Positions 1 through 8,306 of a DNA stretch of 64,000 nucleotides are shown here, piece after piece. How positions within the stretch are numbered: position 1 is the first letter of the stretch; every line of letters begins with the position of its first letter. The position numbers and the translations under genes are program-made. Below the pieces are notes generated by a model that had not been told where the DNA came from, made no database searches, and saw only the letters and a list, made by a program, of their open reading frames with translations. This stretch comes from Candidatus Anammoxibacter sp. (GTDB lineage: Bacteria; Planctomycetota; Brocadiia; Brocadiales; Anammoxibacteraceae): NCBI GenBank assembly GCA_021777105.1, contig JAIQZQ010000101.1:1-64000 (forward strand), written 5' to 3'.

Positions 1-405
1 AGAAGCGAATAAACCACTGATCTTCACAAATCGGCACAAATTTAAAATCAAAAGCGTGCCTACGAAAGCTCACGAAAAGGCACGAAAATTAAAAGCAAAA
101 GCGAATATTACTTCGTAATTACTCAGCATAAACTCAGAGCAAAAGGGAATAAACCTCTGATCTTCACAGGTCCACACAGCTTTAACATAGCCCGGATAAA
201 CCGGAAAATGAGAAAGCAAAAGCGAATTAACCACTAATTTTCACTAATCTACACTAATAAAAAAGCAAAAGCAATTTCGACAGGATTTTTTAAAGCTAAA
301 GCAAAAGCAATTGTCAAAAATCAGATTGTGCCAAAAAAGCCTGCAAGGCTTAAATTATTATAGTTCAGGGTCTGCGAAGCGTTTCCCTGTGAATCCCGTA
401 AATAT
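1..405. repeat. gene-free spacer made of short degenerate repeats
   Basis: No gene is visible. The stretch is a patchwork of AT-rich phrases built around AAAGCAAAAGCG, CACTAATTTTCACTAATC and, at 51-88, a unit beginning GCGTGCCTACGAAAGC and continuing with CACGAAAAGGCACGAAAA. The 51-88 unit recurs at 2241-2280, 2421-2462 and 5885-5923, always in spacers of the TPR-glycosyltransferase cluster. Spacing and units are irregular, so this is not a CRISPR array. Confidence 0.6.
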
Positions 406-2181
406 TTATTTTTTGTTAACCCGTTTTTTCAGTTCTTCAACGATGTTGCGAATTACGGTTTCCCAATCGCCGAGGTTGGGTTGGCGGAACAATTGCATTT
501 GTGGGTACCAGGGCGAATCGTTTCGATTTAGCAACCATCGCCAGTCAGGCGAAAAAGGCAAAAGCGTCCACGTTTCTTTGCCCATGGCTCCGGCGAGGTG
601 GACAACTGCGGTGTCTACCGCCACAACCAGATCAAGATTTGCAATAACGGATGCTGTGTCTGAAAAGCTATTTAAATCATCGGCGAGGTCTATAATTTTT
701 CCGGTTTGAAAATCTTCATTAATTTTAGAAGGTGTTTCATTTTTTTGCAAACTGAAGAGAGTTAAACCTTTAATTTCGCTTAAGGGTTTAAAAACAGACA
801 ATGGGCATGACCTGTTAAAGTCATTTTCGTGCTGAGGATTGCCCGTCCACGCAATGCCTACTTTAAAAGTTCCTTCTGCGTTTGAATTGAGCCTGGCATG
901 CCATTGCGAAGTTAATTCGCTATCGGTAAATATGTACGGAGTTTTGCTCGGTAAATTATCAAGCGAAACGTTAAGCAGCCCAGGCAAACTCAACAAGGGG
1001 GCATGCATGTCGAACTCGTTTGAAGAGGCAAAGCCGTCATTTTTTTCCACAATTTTATCAAACCCTTTGATTGTGTTTAACAGGGGGGCGAGCCCCTTTT
1101 GGCATTCAAAAACAACTGAGCCTCCCAAATCTTTTATCAACGGCAAGAAACGCGCAAATTGAAATGTGTCGCCATAGCCTTGTTCAGCGTGGACAAAAAC
1201 CGTTTTGCCTTTAAAAGGCGAGCCGTCCCAACGTGGTTTGGGAAAAATTTTGGCAGTTGAGCCTCTTCTTGCAAAACGCGTTTCATACTCAGGCCAACCA
1301 TGATTGTAATCTCCTTTTAAAAGCAAGGCAATAGATTTGTTCCATTTAACATCTATATTTTCGGGGTCAATATTCAGGCCGTTGTTATAGCAGGCAATTG
1401 CGTCGTCAAGTTTGCCTTTGTCTCTAAGAATGAGGCCTAAATTGTTAAACGCTTCAACATATTGGGGTTTAAACTTCTGGGCGTTATGGAAGCTTGCCAA
1501 TGCTTCGTCAAGCTTGCCGATATTTCTCAACGCCGAGCCAAGATTGTTGTGAGCCTCGGCGTAATCAGGCTTTAATTCAACAGCTTTTTTAAGGGTTGCC
1601 ACGGCTTCTTCAAATTTTCCCATGCTTCTAAAACACACGCCCAGGTTGTTAAGGGCCTCGACATGATCCGGGTTTAGAGATAGGGCCAGTTGGATACTAA
1701 CAACTGCGGCTTCAAACTCGCCTAAGTCTTTTAATGCTGCTCCCATATTGTTGTACGCGCCGGCATAATCAGGCCTGATGCGCAACGCTTGTTGAAAACA
1801 GCCAACTGCCTCGCCGGGCTTGTTAAGCTTGCGAAACGCGACTCCTTTGTTGTTATGCGCTTCTGCGATATTTGCATCTATTTTTAACGCCGTGTCATAG
1901 TTCTTGACGGCTTCGGGGTACATCTTTTGCATCAGGAACGCGTTGCCCAGGTTGTTGTGGGCTTCGGCGTAATCAGGTTTTAGCCGCGCCGACTTTCTTA
2001 AAAAACTAACGGCGTTATCAAAATCGCGCAGTCGTAATTTCAATGTTCCGATGCGAAAAAGCAGTTCAACATTCTCAGGATAAGCGTCCGCCACTTTTAG
2101 GTACAAGGCATCGGCCTTTCTCAAATCGCCTGAGTTATCGTGTTTTATAGCTTCGCGTAAAATGTCATTTATATTATTCAT
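406..2181 (-). CDS. TPR protein with C-terminal glycosyltransferase-like domain (paralogue 1)
   Basis: A 591-residue protein. Residues 1 to about 285 are consecutive TPR units of 34 residues with the usual A-x-x-N-N-L-G and P-x-x-A signatures. Residues from about 290 to the end form the domain often fused to such repeats, with the landmarks HAEQGYGDTFQFARFLP, KVGIAWTGNP and a C-terminal DWRWLL..DSPWYP. That domain is related to GT9/GT41-type glycosyltransferases, so protein or surface glycosylation is the likely role (inference). The start at 2181 (MNNIND) is chosen over an upstream TTG because the paralogue at 3900-5810 begins MTNIND. First of three tandem paralogues; no secretion signal is visible. 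Confidence 0.85.
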   Translation of the reverse strand: MNNINDILREAIKHDNSGDLRKADALYLKVADAYPENVELLFRIGTLKLRLRDFDNAVSFLRKSARLKPDYAEAHNNLGNAFLMQKMYPEAVKNYDTALKIDANIAEAHNNKGVAFRKLNKPGEAVGCFQQALRIRPDYAGAYNNMGAALKDLGEFEAAVVSIQLALSLNPDHVEALNNLGVCFRSMGKFEEAVATLKKAVELKPDYAEAHNNLGSALRNIGKLDEALASFHNAQKFKPQYVEAFNNLGLILRDKGKLDDAIACYNNGLNIDPENIDVKWNKSIALLLKGDYNHGWPEYETRFARRGSTAKIFPKPRWDGSPFKGKTVFVHAEQGYGDTFQFARFLPLIKDLGGSVVFECQKGLAPLLNTIKGFDKIVEKNDGFASSNEFDMHAPLLSLPGLLNVSLDNLPSKTPYIFTDSELTSQWHARLNSNAEGTFKVGIAWTGNPQHENDFNRSCPLSVFKPLSEIKGLTLFSLQKNETPSKINEDFQTGKIIDLADDLNSFSDTASVIANLDLVVAVDTAVVHLAGAMGKETWTLLPFSPDWRWLLNRNDSPWYPQMQLFRQPNLGDWETVIRNIVEELKKRVNKK

Positions 2182-2240
2182 TAAGTCCGGCAATCAAAAA
2201 GTTAAAAGGTAAAATCGATTAATAGTAAAAAAAACAAAAT

Positions 2241-2600
2241 CAAAAGCGCGCCCACGAAAGTTCACGAAAAGACACGAAAAAAGCAAAAGCGAAAAGCAAC
2301 CACAGATTTCACAGAGAAAACCAAAAACAACCACGGATTTCACAGATATTTATTAAATATTAAAAGCAAGAAGCAAAATCTTTTAACCACTAATTTTCAC
2401 AAATCTACACAAATTTAAAATCAAAAGCGCGTCCACGGAAGTTCACGAAAAGGCACGAAAAAAAGTAAAAACAAAATCAAAATCAAAATCAAAAGCGAAT
2501 ATCGAATTATGAAAGAGAAGCGAAAAGCAACCACAGATTTCACCGATTACACAGATAAGAGCAAAACAAGTAAAACGGCAAAAGCGTATTAACCGTAAAT
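2241..2600. repeat. intergenic repeat patch in the TPR cluster
   Basis: Two copies of a roughly 38-bp unit (2241-2280 and 2421-2462, core CCACGAAAGTTCACGAAAAG) and two copies of an ACCACAGATTTCAC phrase lie between the first TPR gene and the DUF4926 relic. The copies differ at a few positions from each other and from those at 51-88 and 5885-5923. No coding potential was seen. Such near-identical units in the spacers of tandem paralogues could be by-products of, or substrates for, recombination between the genes. Confidence 0.55.
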
Positions 2601-2650
2601 TTTCAGCTTTCATTTACACAAAGCCCTAACGCTAAGTATTTCGTCCCTCG

Positions 2651-2847
2651 TTAACGGTTCAGTTGCGGATTCTTAAACCGTGACAACAGCTATAGTGCGC
2701 CTAATGCGTTAAAAACTTCCAGCGTATAACCGTCTTCTTCATTCTGAACAGGGTGATATCCAACAATAGTAGCCAAATCGCTGTTTTTTTAACATTTGCT
2801 GCTTAATCTTCCAATAAAACAACATCTTCAAATAGCTGGTATTTCAT
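2651..2847 (-). pseudogene. decayed DUF4926 family gene
   Basis: Reading the minus strand from the ATG at 2847 gives MKYQLFEDVVLLED and then a stop. In another frame it continues DLATIVGYHPVQNEEDGYT and LEVFNALG, and in a third TIAVVTV, a stop, then ESATEP. Joined, these match the order and spacing of the small DUF4926 family (V-V-L-x-E-D, K-K-G-D-x-G-T-I-V, Y-x-V-E-F, T-x-A-V-V-T-x-K-x-S). At least two in-frame stops and two frameshifts are present, so the gene is dead. DUF4926 genes often sit in accessory, toxin-rich DNA. Family assignment is from memory of the consensus. Confidence 0.6.
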
Positions 2848-2956
2848 GGTTATTTTCTATTATTAGGGAACATTAAATTTAACATATTGAACCTTCGGGA
2901 ACAATTTAAAACATGGGCCACTATATGCGCGCTATTTTATGCGTAGTCACGTAGCG

Positions 2957-3865
2957 TTAATTATACAATATCCCCGCGTCTTTTCTCATCAAGTCTATTT
3001 TGGCCTGGAAAAGGCGTTCAGCGTCCTCTTCGTTGCACGGCAAGTCTGTAAATCCGCTGCCGGCGTAATGTATTACGTGGCTTAGGAAACGGTCGTTTTT
3101 GTACAGCTCCATGTGGTTAAATGTGATGGGAAGGGGGAACACTTTGAATCCGTTTTGTTTTATGCGATAGTTAAATGTGTGTTGATCTCCTGGCACTACA
3201 AATGGTTGCGTCCGGTCAAATATGGCTTTATGAATGTAGGAATAGACGCAAACTCCTGAATTCAGGTACTGGTTTCTCCATCCAATATCGCCCAATTGTC
3301 CTTGAATATCGGTTATCCACTGATTGCAATCAATATGATCCGACTCTACAAGCGCGGCGACTTTATCAGACGGAACCATTTCAAACATATCGGGGCAGTT
3401 CGGGGCGACTAATATGTCTGTGTCAAGAAACAGTATGCGGCCGTATTTAAACAGTAGGTCAAACATTTGCCATTTTTCAAGCAGCAAGCTCTTCATTCTT
3501 AACTTTATTTCATCTATTACAACAAAGTCGGCGCCAACTTTATCCGCGTATGCTTTCATGATTGGGTGTGAAATGTTGCGCATCTCTTGATGGCCTCGTT
3601 TATCGCCTATGGTCAAGGTGACAACCGCGCGTTTTAAAGTCGCGGGTATCTTTTCGCTTTTACAACTGATTTGCTCAAACGTTGACCATGGAATGTTAAA
3701 TCCGTCAGGGCAAAACAGGTCTGTGTCATCGGATTTAACGCTTCCAATCCTCAGGCCTCTTTTAAATAGAGCTCTGTCCACAATTGATACAACAACGGCC
3801 AGGGACATTTTCGGCGATACATTGATAGGGGTTTGCCGCCCGTCAATTAAAATTGAGCCTGCCAT
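2957..3865 (-). CDS. putative nucleotide-sugar glycosyltransferase with DxD motif
   Basis: A 302-residue protein. Residues 1-75 form a distinct N-terminal segment of unknown role. From about residue 78 it resembles nucleotide-diphospho-sugar transferases (GT-A fold): VVTLTIGDKR, then RILFLDTDILV at residues 143-153, whose D-T-D (148-150) is the expected metal and nucleotide-sugar site. An AAAGG Shine-Dalgarno lies five bases before the ATG at 3865. It sits between two TPR-glycosyltransferase genes on the same strand, so the four genes probably act on one glycan or glycoprotein. The acceptor and the sugar cannot be read from sequence. Confidence 0.7.
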   Translation of the reverse strand: MAGSILIDGRQTPINVSPKMSLAVVVSIVDRALFKRGLRIGSVKSDDTDLFCPDGFNIPWSTFEQISCKSEKIPATLKRAVVTLTIGDKRGHQEMRNISHPIMKAYADKVGADFVVIDEIKLRMKSLLLEKWQMFDLLFKYGRILFLDTDILVAPNCPDMFEMVPSDKVAALVESDHIDCNQWITDIQGQLGDIGWRNQYLNSGVCVYSYIHKAIFDRTQPFVVPGDQHTFNYRIKQNGFKVFPLPITFNHMELYKNDRFLSHVIHYAGSGFTDLPCNEEDAERLFQAKIDLMRKDAGILYN

Positions 3866-3899
3866 GCGCGCCTTTCATCTGTTTTCTTTTGTTTGTCTC

Positions 3900-5810
3900 T
3901 CACGTTCTATCTCTTGTTAAAACTTTTAGCTCCTCCGCGACACGGTTGATCACTGTTTCCCAATCATGAATAGTTGGTTGACGGAAAAGTCTAACTGTGG
4001 GATACCATGGGCTGTCGTCGCGATTAGTCAGCCATCGCCAATCGTGGGCGTAAGGCAGCATGGTCCATGTTGGTTTGCCGATTGCTCCTGATAAATGAGT
4101 TATTGCGCTGTCAATTGAGATAACCAGATCCATGTTTGCGATTACCGCCGCCGTGTCCACAAAGCCGGCTGAGTTGTCAAGGTCGTTCTCAAGGTTAACA
4201 ATCGCGCCCGGTTTCTGCAATTCGTTGATTTGTTTGGCTGCGTCGTCTTTTTGCAGGCTAAAAAATACTGCGTTGGGTATCTCAAACAGCGGCGCATATT
4301 TTTGCAAAGGACATGAGCGCACCCGATCGTATTTTCGCTCGGGCTTGCCGCCCCATACAACTCCAACCTTAAATGGATTTGCGATTTCAGGCCTGTTGGC
4401 GGAGGCTAAAGAGCTCAATCTGACATTCCATTTTTCAGCTAATTCAGGATCTGGAAATATGTATGGGATATTCGTTGGTATCGTTTCTACGTTTGCCCTG
4501 AAAATACCGGCAAGGCTCATTAACGGCGCAAATGTGTCGAACTCGACATCCGGCGCTTCGTCGGAACTTTTCTCAATAATCTCATCAAAGCCGGCGCACC
4601 TTTTTAACAATGTGGAGATGTTTTTTTGGCATTCAAATATAACTTTGCCGCCCATTGCGCGCGCATTTGGCAGGAATCGCGCAAATTGAAAGGTGTCGCC
4701 GAAACCCTGTTCCGCGTGAACAAGCAGTGTTCTGTTTTGCAGTGGCGAGCCGTCCCATTGAGGTTGTTTAAACGAGCGTTTATTATATTTTTTTACCAGC
4801 AATCTATGCTCGTAATCGCGCCACCCTTTCTCAAAATCGCCTGAAACGAGATATGCGATTGAGCGGTTGAACTTTGCCATAATATAGTCTGGTTTACATT
4901 CAATGGCCCGGGTGTAACTTTCAATTGCTTTATCTAGTTTCCCTTGCCTTTGATAAACCTCGGCCTGGTTGTTGAGGGCTTCGGCATAATTGGGTTCTGC
5001 GTCAATGGCCTGTTTGTAACATGACTCTGCTTTGTCAAGCATCCAGTCGTCATTAAATATAATGCCCATATTGTAATGGGCTTGGGCGTAATCCGGCTTG
5101 TGTTGAATCGCTGATTTATAACTCTCTACGGCGTTCTTTATATCGCCTTTTTCCTGAAGGGCAATGCCAAGATTGTAGTGAGCTTCGGCGTAATCGGGCT
5201 TTAAATCCAGGGCTTTTCTATAATTAAATATCGCGTCGTCAATTTTGCCGCTCTTTTGAAGTGTGTCGCCCAGATTGTTGCGCGCTTCCACAAAGTCGGG
5301 CTTGATTTTCAAAACATCGCTATAACATTTTCGAGCTTCGTTCAGGTTGCCTTGTTCGTGGAAAACAAGGCCAAGATTGTAACGCGCCTGCGCGTAGTCT
5401 GGTTTGTGGGCAATAGCGGATTGGTAGCTCTTTGCAGCGTCGTCGTATCTACCGGTTTGCTGATAAATTATTCCAAGATAAAAATGCGCTTCAAAAAGGT
5501 CAGGTTGGCAACGAACCGTCTCTTTAAAACTTTCAATCGCTTCGTTAAGTTTTGATTGTCTTAAATAAGCGACGGCAAGATTGTTATGCGCTTCGGCATA
5601 GTCCGGGTTTGCGGCAATAGCGTTTTTTAACATAGTCTCGGCAATTTCCAGCCTTCCAAGGTCTGAATTTAAGGAGCCTAACAGAAAAAGGGCCTCAAAC
5701 TGGTTTGGGTTTTCGTCCAGGATTTTTTGGTACAAAGGCTCTGCCGCAGCCAGATTGCCGGATTGATGATGCGATAAAGCTTCCTGTAGTAAATCGTTTA
5801 TATTTGTCAT
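3900..5810 (-). CDS. TPR protein with C-terminal glycosyltransferase-like domain (paralogue 2)
   Basis: A 636-residue paralogue of the genes at 406-2181 and 6065-7846. It carries more TPR units than paralogue 1, about nine full repeats up to residue 320, then the shared C-terminal domain with HAEQGFGDTFQFARFLP, KVGVVWGGKPERK and DWRWLTNRDDSPWYP. The upstream in-frame extension is hydrophobic and not shared, so MTNINDLL at 5810 is taken as the start. Variation in TPR number between the copies suggests repeat expansion by unequal exchange. Likely cytoplasmic; glycosyl transfer is inferred from the domain only. Confidence 0.85.
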   Translation of the reverse strand: MTNINDLLQEALSHHQSGNLAAAEPLYQKILDENPNQFEALFLLGSLNSDLGRLEIAETMLKNAIAANPDYAEAHNNLAVAYLRQSKLNEAIESFKETVRCQPDLFEAHFYLGIIYQQTGRYDDAAKSYQSAIAHKPDYAQARYNLGLVFHEQGNLNEARKCYSDVLKIKPDFVEARNNLGDTLQKSGKIDDAIFNYRKALDLKPDYAEAHYNLGIALQEKGDIKNAVESYKSAIQHKPDYAQAHYNMGIIFNDDWMLDKAESCYKQAIDAEPNYAEALNNQAEVYQRQGKLDKAIESYTRAIECKPDYIMAKFNRSIAYLVSGDFEKGWRDYEHRLLVKKYNKRSFKQPQWDGSPLQNRTLLVHAEQGFGDTFQFARFLPNARAMGGKVIFECQKNISTLLKRCAGFDEIIEKSSDEAPDVEFDTFAPLMSLAGIFRANVETIPTNIPYIFPDPELAEKWNVRLSSLASANRPEIANPFKVGVVWGGKPERKYDRVRSCPLQKYAPLFEIPNAVFFSLQKDDAAKQINELQKPGAIVNLENDLDNSAGFVDTAAVIANMDLVISIDSAITHLSGAIGKPTWTMLPYAHDWRWLTNRDDSPWYPTVRLFRQPTIHDWETVINRVAEELKVLTRDRT

Positions 5811-5824
5811 GGTAAACAAGTAAA

Positions 5825-6055
5825 AAATAAAAGTAAAAAGCAATTAAGCAATAAAAATAACAAGGCGCGTAAAAAAAGCAAAAACAAAAGCGCGCCCACG
5901 AAAGTTCACGAAAAGACACGAACAAAATCAAAAGCATAGAACACGGATGACACAGATGACACGGATTTACACAGACTAAGAGCAAAACAAGTAAAAAGGC
6001 AAAAGCGTATTAACCGTTAATCATCACAAATTTGCGCAAATTTAAAAATTAAAAC
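5825..6055. repeat. intergenic repeat patch between TPR paralogues 2 and 3
   Basis: Contains the fourth copy of the CGCCCACGAAAGTTCACG unit (5885-5923), then ACACGGATGACACAGATGACACGGATTT and a TTAACCGTTAATCATCACAAATTTG phrase related to ones at 215-260 and 2385-2415. It is AT-rich and noncoding on both strands. Four related spacers separating or bordering one gene family indicate that spacer and gene were probably copied together. Confidence 0.5.
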
Positions 6056-6064
6056 TTAAAGGTG

Positions 6065-7846
6065 TCATGCTTGCGGGCTATTTTGCGCAACCAGTTTTTC
6101 AAGCTCGCCGGTTACTCTGCTGATAACCGTTTTCCAGTTTCCTGATGTTTTTTGCCGAAACAATCGCATGCCGGGATACCAGGGGCTGTCTTCGCGGTCA
6201 AGCATCCATCGCCAGTCGCCGGCGTAAGGAATGAGCGCCCAAACCGGCTTGCCGAGCGCGCCGGCCAGATGGGCAACAGCAGTGTCTACGCTAATAACAA
6301 GGTCAAGGTTGTTGATTATTGCCGCCGTGTCTGAAAAATTTTTTATATCTTTATCAAGATTTTTAATCTTCATGCCGTCCAGCGGGTTTAAAGCCTGGCC
6401 GGCTCCGGCTCCTTTTTGCAGGCTGAATAATGCCACGCCGGTTATTTGGCTTAATGGCTCAAAATCGGCTAATGAACACTCTCTATCAATTTGATACGCA
6501 AAAGTTTGATTGCCGGACCACACAATGCCCACTTTAAACGCGTTATCATGTTGTAACTTGGTTTGCCACTCATTTTCAAGTTCAGGATCTGCAAAAATGT
6601 ACGGAATCTCCGCAGGGAGATTATCAAGCTCTATCTGGAGCTGCCCAGGCAGGCTAAGCAACGGCATATGCGTGTCAAACTTGACGGGGCAGGCTCCGTT
6701 GTCTAAGCTCTCAATTATCGAGTCAAATCCTTTGCAATTTTTTAACAATGGTGATAGCTCTTTTTGGCATTTAAAAATAACATTGCCGCCTTTTGCCTTA
6801 ACCAGCGGGAGAAACCGCGCAAACTGAAACGTGTCGCCAAATCCCTGTTCCGCATGGATGAGGATGGTCTTGCCTTCCAGCGGAGAGCCGTCCCACTTTG
6901 GTTGCTCAAAATTGCGCGGGGGCGGTTTTTTTCTGTCAAATCTTACCTCGTATTCCGCCCAGCCTTTTTTATAATTGCCGGTCAACAGCAAAACAAGGGC
7001 CATATTCCAACGCGCTTCCGTATGATCGGGATCAAATTCCAAAGCTTTGCCGTAACTTTTAATAGCGTCGTCATGCTTGCCGATTGCCCAAAAAGCGTTG
7101 CCGAGGTTATAATAAGCGTCGACATGATTAGGCTTAATTGAGACGGCGCGCTCAAAATTTGTTATGGCTTCTTCGACCCTGCCTTTAACGTTTAAAACAA
7201 CTCCGAGGTTATTATAAACTTCGGCGTATTTTGGGTTGAGCTCAATTGCATGCTCATATCGCGCAATGGCTTCGTCATATCTGCCTTGTTCGTAAAACGC
7301 TATTCCCAGGTTATAGTGCGCTTCCATATAGTCGAGTTTCACGGTAATCGCTTTTTGAAAACACGGGACTGCCTGATCAAACATGCCCTGTTCCAAGTAA
7401 GCGTTGCCCAGATTGTTATACGCTTCGGAGTATTCAGGACAAATATGAACGGCTTTTTTAAAGCTGGCCCCGGCTGCCGCGAATTTGCCGCTGTTTGTCC
7501 ATGCCACGCCAAGATTATTGTGCGCTTCGGCGAAATCCTGTTTAAGGGTTAACGCATTGAGGTAACAGGCGATTGCCTTGTCGGTTATTCCTTGCTCACG
7601 GTAAACATTACCGAGATTATTATAAATCTCAGCGCTTTCCGGGCTGATAACAAGCGCTTTGTTCAGCAACGATACGGCTTTGCCGAAATCAAGTTTTTGA
7701 AAACTTAAAGTGCCCAATAGAAACAGGGCGTCCAGATTGTCCGGTTGGGCTTCAAGCATCTTCATGTAAATCGGCTCGGCTTTATCCAGATCGCCGTTTT
7801 GATGGCATTTGATAGCCTCCTGAAGCTGTTCGTCAATTTGATCCAT
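6065..7846 (-). CDS. TPR protein with C-terminal glycosyltransferase-like domain (paralogue 3)
   Basis: A 593-residue member of the same family: TPR units to about residue 285, then the landmarks HAEQGFGDTFQFARFLP, KVGIVWSGN and DWRWMLDREDSPWYPGMRLF. The start at 7846 (MDQIDEQLQEAIKCHQ) aligns with the N-termini of the two paralogues, so the 19 in-frame residues upstream are rejected. Transcription runs leftwards, away from thrC. It is the first gene of the cluster in reading direction; no convincing promoter was identified in front of it. Confidence 0.85.
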   Translation of the reverse strand: MDQIDEQLQEAIKCHQNGDLDKAEPIYMKMLEAQPDNLDALFLLGTLSFQKLDFGKAVSLLNKALVISPESAEIYNNLGNVYREQGITDKAIACYLNALTLKQDFAEAHNNLGVAWTNSGKFAAAGASFKKAVHICPEYSEAYNNLGNAYLEQGMFDQAVPCFQKAITVKLDYMEAHYNLGIAFYEQGRYDEAIARYEHAIELNPKYAEVYNNLGVVLNVKGRVEEAITNFERAVSIKPNHVDAYYNLGNAFWAIGKHDDAIKSYGKALEFDPDHTEARWNMALVLLLTGNYKKGWAEYEVRFDRKKPPPRNFEQPKWDGSPLEGKTILIHAEQGFGDTFQFARFLPLVKAKGGNVIFKCQKELSPLLKNCKGFDSIIESLDNGACPVKFDTHMPLLSLPGQLQIELDNLPAEIPYIFADPELENEWQTKLQHDNAFKVGIVWSGNQTFAYQIDRECSLADFEPLSQITGVALFSLQKGAGAGQALNPLDGMKIKNLDKDIKNFSDTAAIINNLDLVISVDTAVAHLAGALGKPVWALIPYAGDWRWMLDREDSPWYPGMRLFRQKTSGNWKTVISRVTGELEKLVAQNSPQA

Positions 7847-8010
7847 CAATCTGTGTCCGAAAATGGAATTATTTAAAACAAAAACGCGGCCAATAATGCG
7901 CAACTCCGCGCAGCATAAGATGTTATACTACACCGGACGGCCTGTTTGGTCAAGGAAAAGTATATCTGAAATTCGGAAAAACCTATTTTTTTAAACATTT
8001 TACAACGGTG

Positions 8011-8039
8011 TTGACATTAAAGACCTCAGTAGTTATAAT
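8011..8039 (+). promoter_or_regulatory. consensus sigma-70 type promoter
   Basis: TTGACA at 8011-8016 and TATAAT at 8034-8039 are both perfect consensus hexamers separated by exactly 17 bp. Transcription is expected to start near 8046. The transcript meets a strong terminator ending at 8223, before the thrC start at 8307. Confidence 0.75.
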
Positions 8040-8045
8040 TTACGA

Positions 8046-8223
8046 TATTTTTAAAATAAAATTTGACGTTTAAAGACAAAAATTGCAGGCATTAAATTTT
8101 GCGCAGCCCCTTAGCGTTATGTTAGAATGCAAATACCGGTTTATATCGGCTTAAAAGAGATCAGATAGAGCAAACACAAGAAAGGCCTCTTTTTGTCTTT
8201 AAGCAAAAAGGGGCTTTTTTTTT
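8046..8223 (+). ncRNA. candidate small RNA or attenuated thrC leader
   Basis: A roughly 178-nt interval runs from the predicted start of the perfect promoter at 8011-8039 to the last U of the terminator at 8185-8223. No good open reading frame with a ribosome site is apparent in it. Either it is a free-standing small RNA of 6S-like length, or it is the leader of thrC with transcription attenuation. I could not match it to a known riboswitch or 6S fold by eye, so the class is left open. Confidence 0.4.
8185..8223 (+). terminator. rho-independent terminator upstream of thrC
   Basis: An 11-bp stem, GCCTCTTTTTG (8185-8195) with CAAAAAGGGGC (8204-8214), one G-U pair and an 8-nt loop, is followed by nine T (8215-8223). 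It lies 84 bp before the thrC start codon and follows no coding sequence. Confidence 0.8.
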
Positions 8224-8306
8224 GAAAATTTATTAATATTTTTAGCAAAAACCCCTTGTAAAACTAGTAGAACAGCTAATTTAGAGTTTACGAAGGAGAC
8301 GACGAA

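Noticed and set aside
1-320. Possible CRISPR array from recurring CACGAAA/AAAGCAAAAGCG phrases
   Set aside because: Unit length and spacing are irregular, copies are imperfect and the units recur singly in other spacers; no cas genes are in the window.
8046-8223. Known riboswitch or 6S RNA upstream of thrC
   Set aside because: I could not find the conserved elements of a named class by eye, so only a candidate ncRNA/leader is reported.
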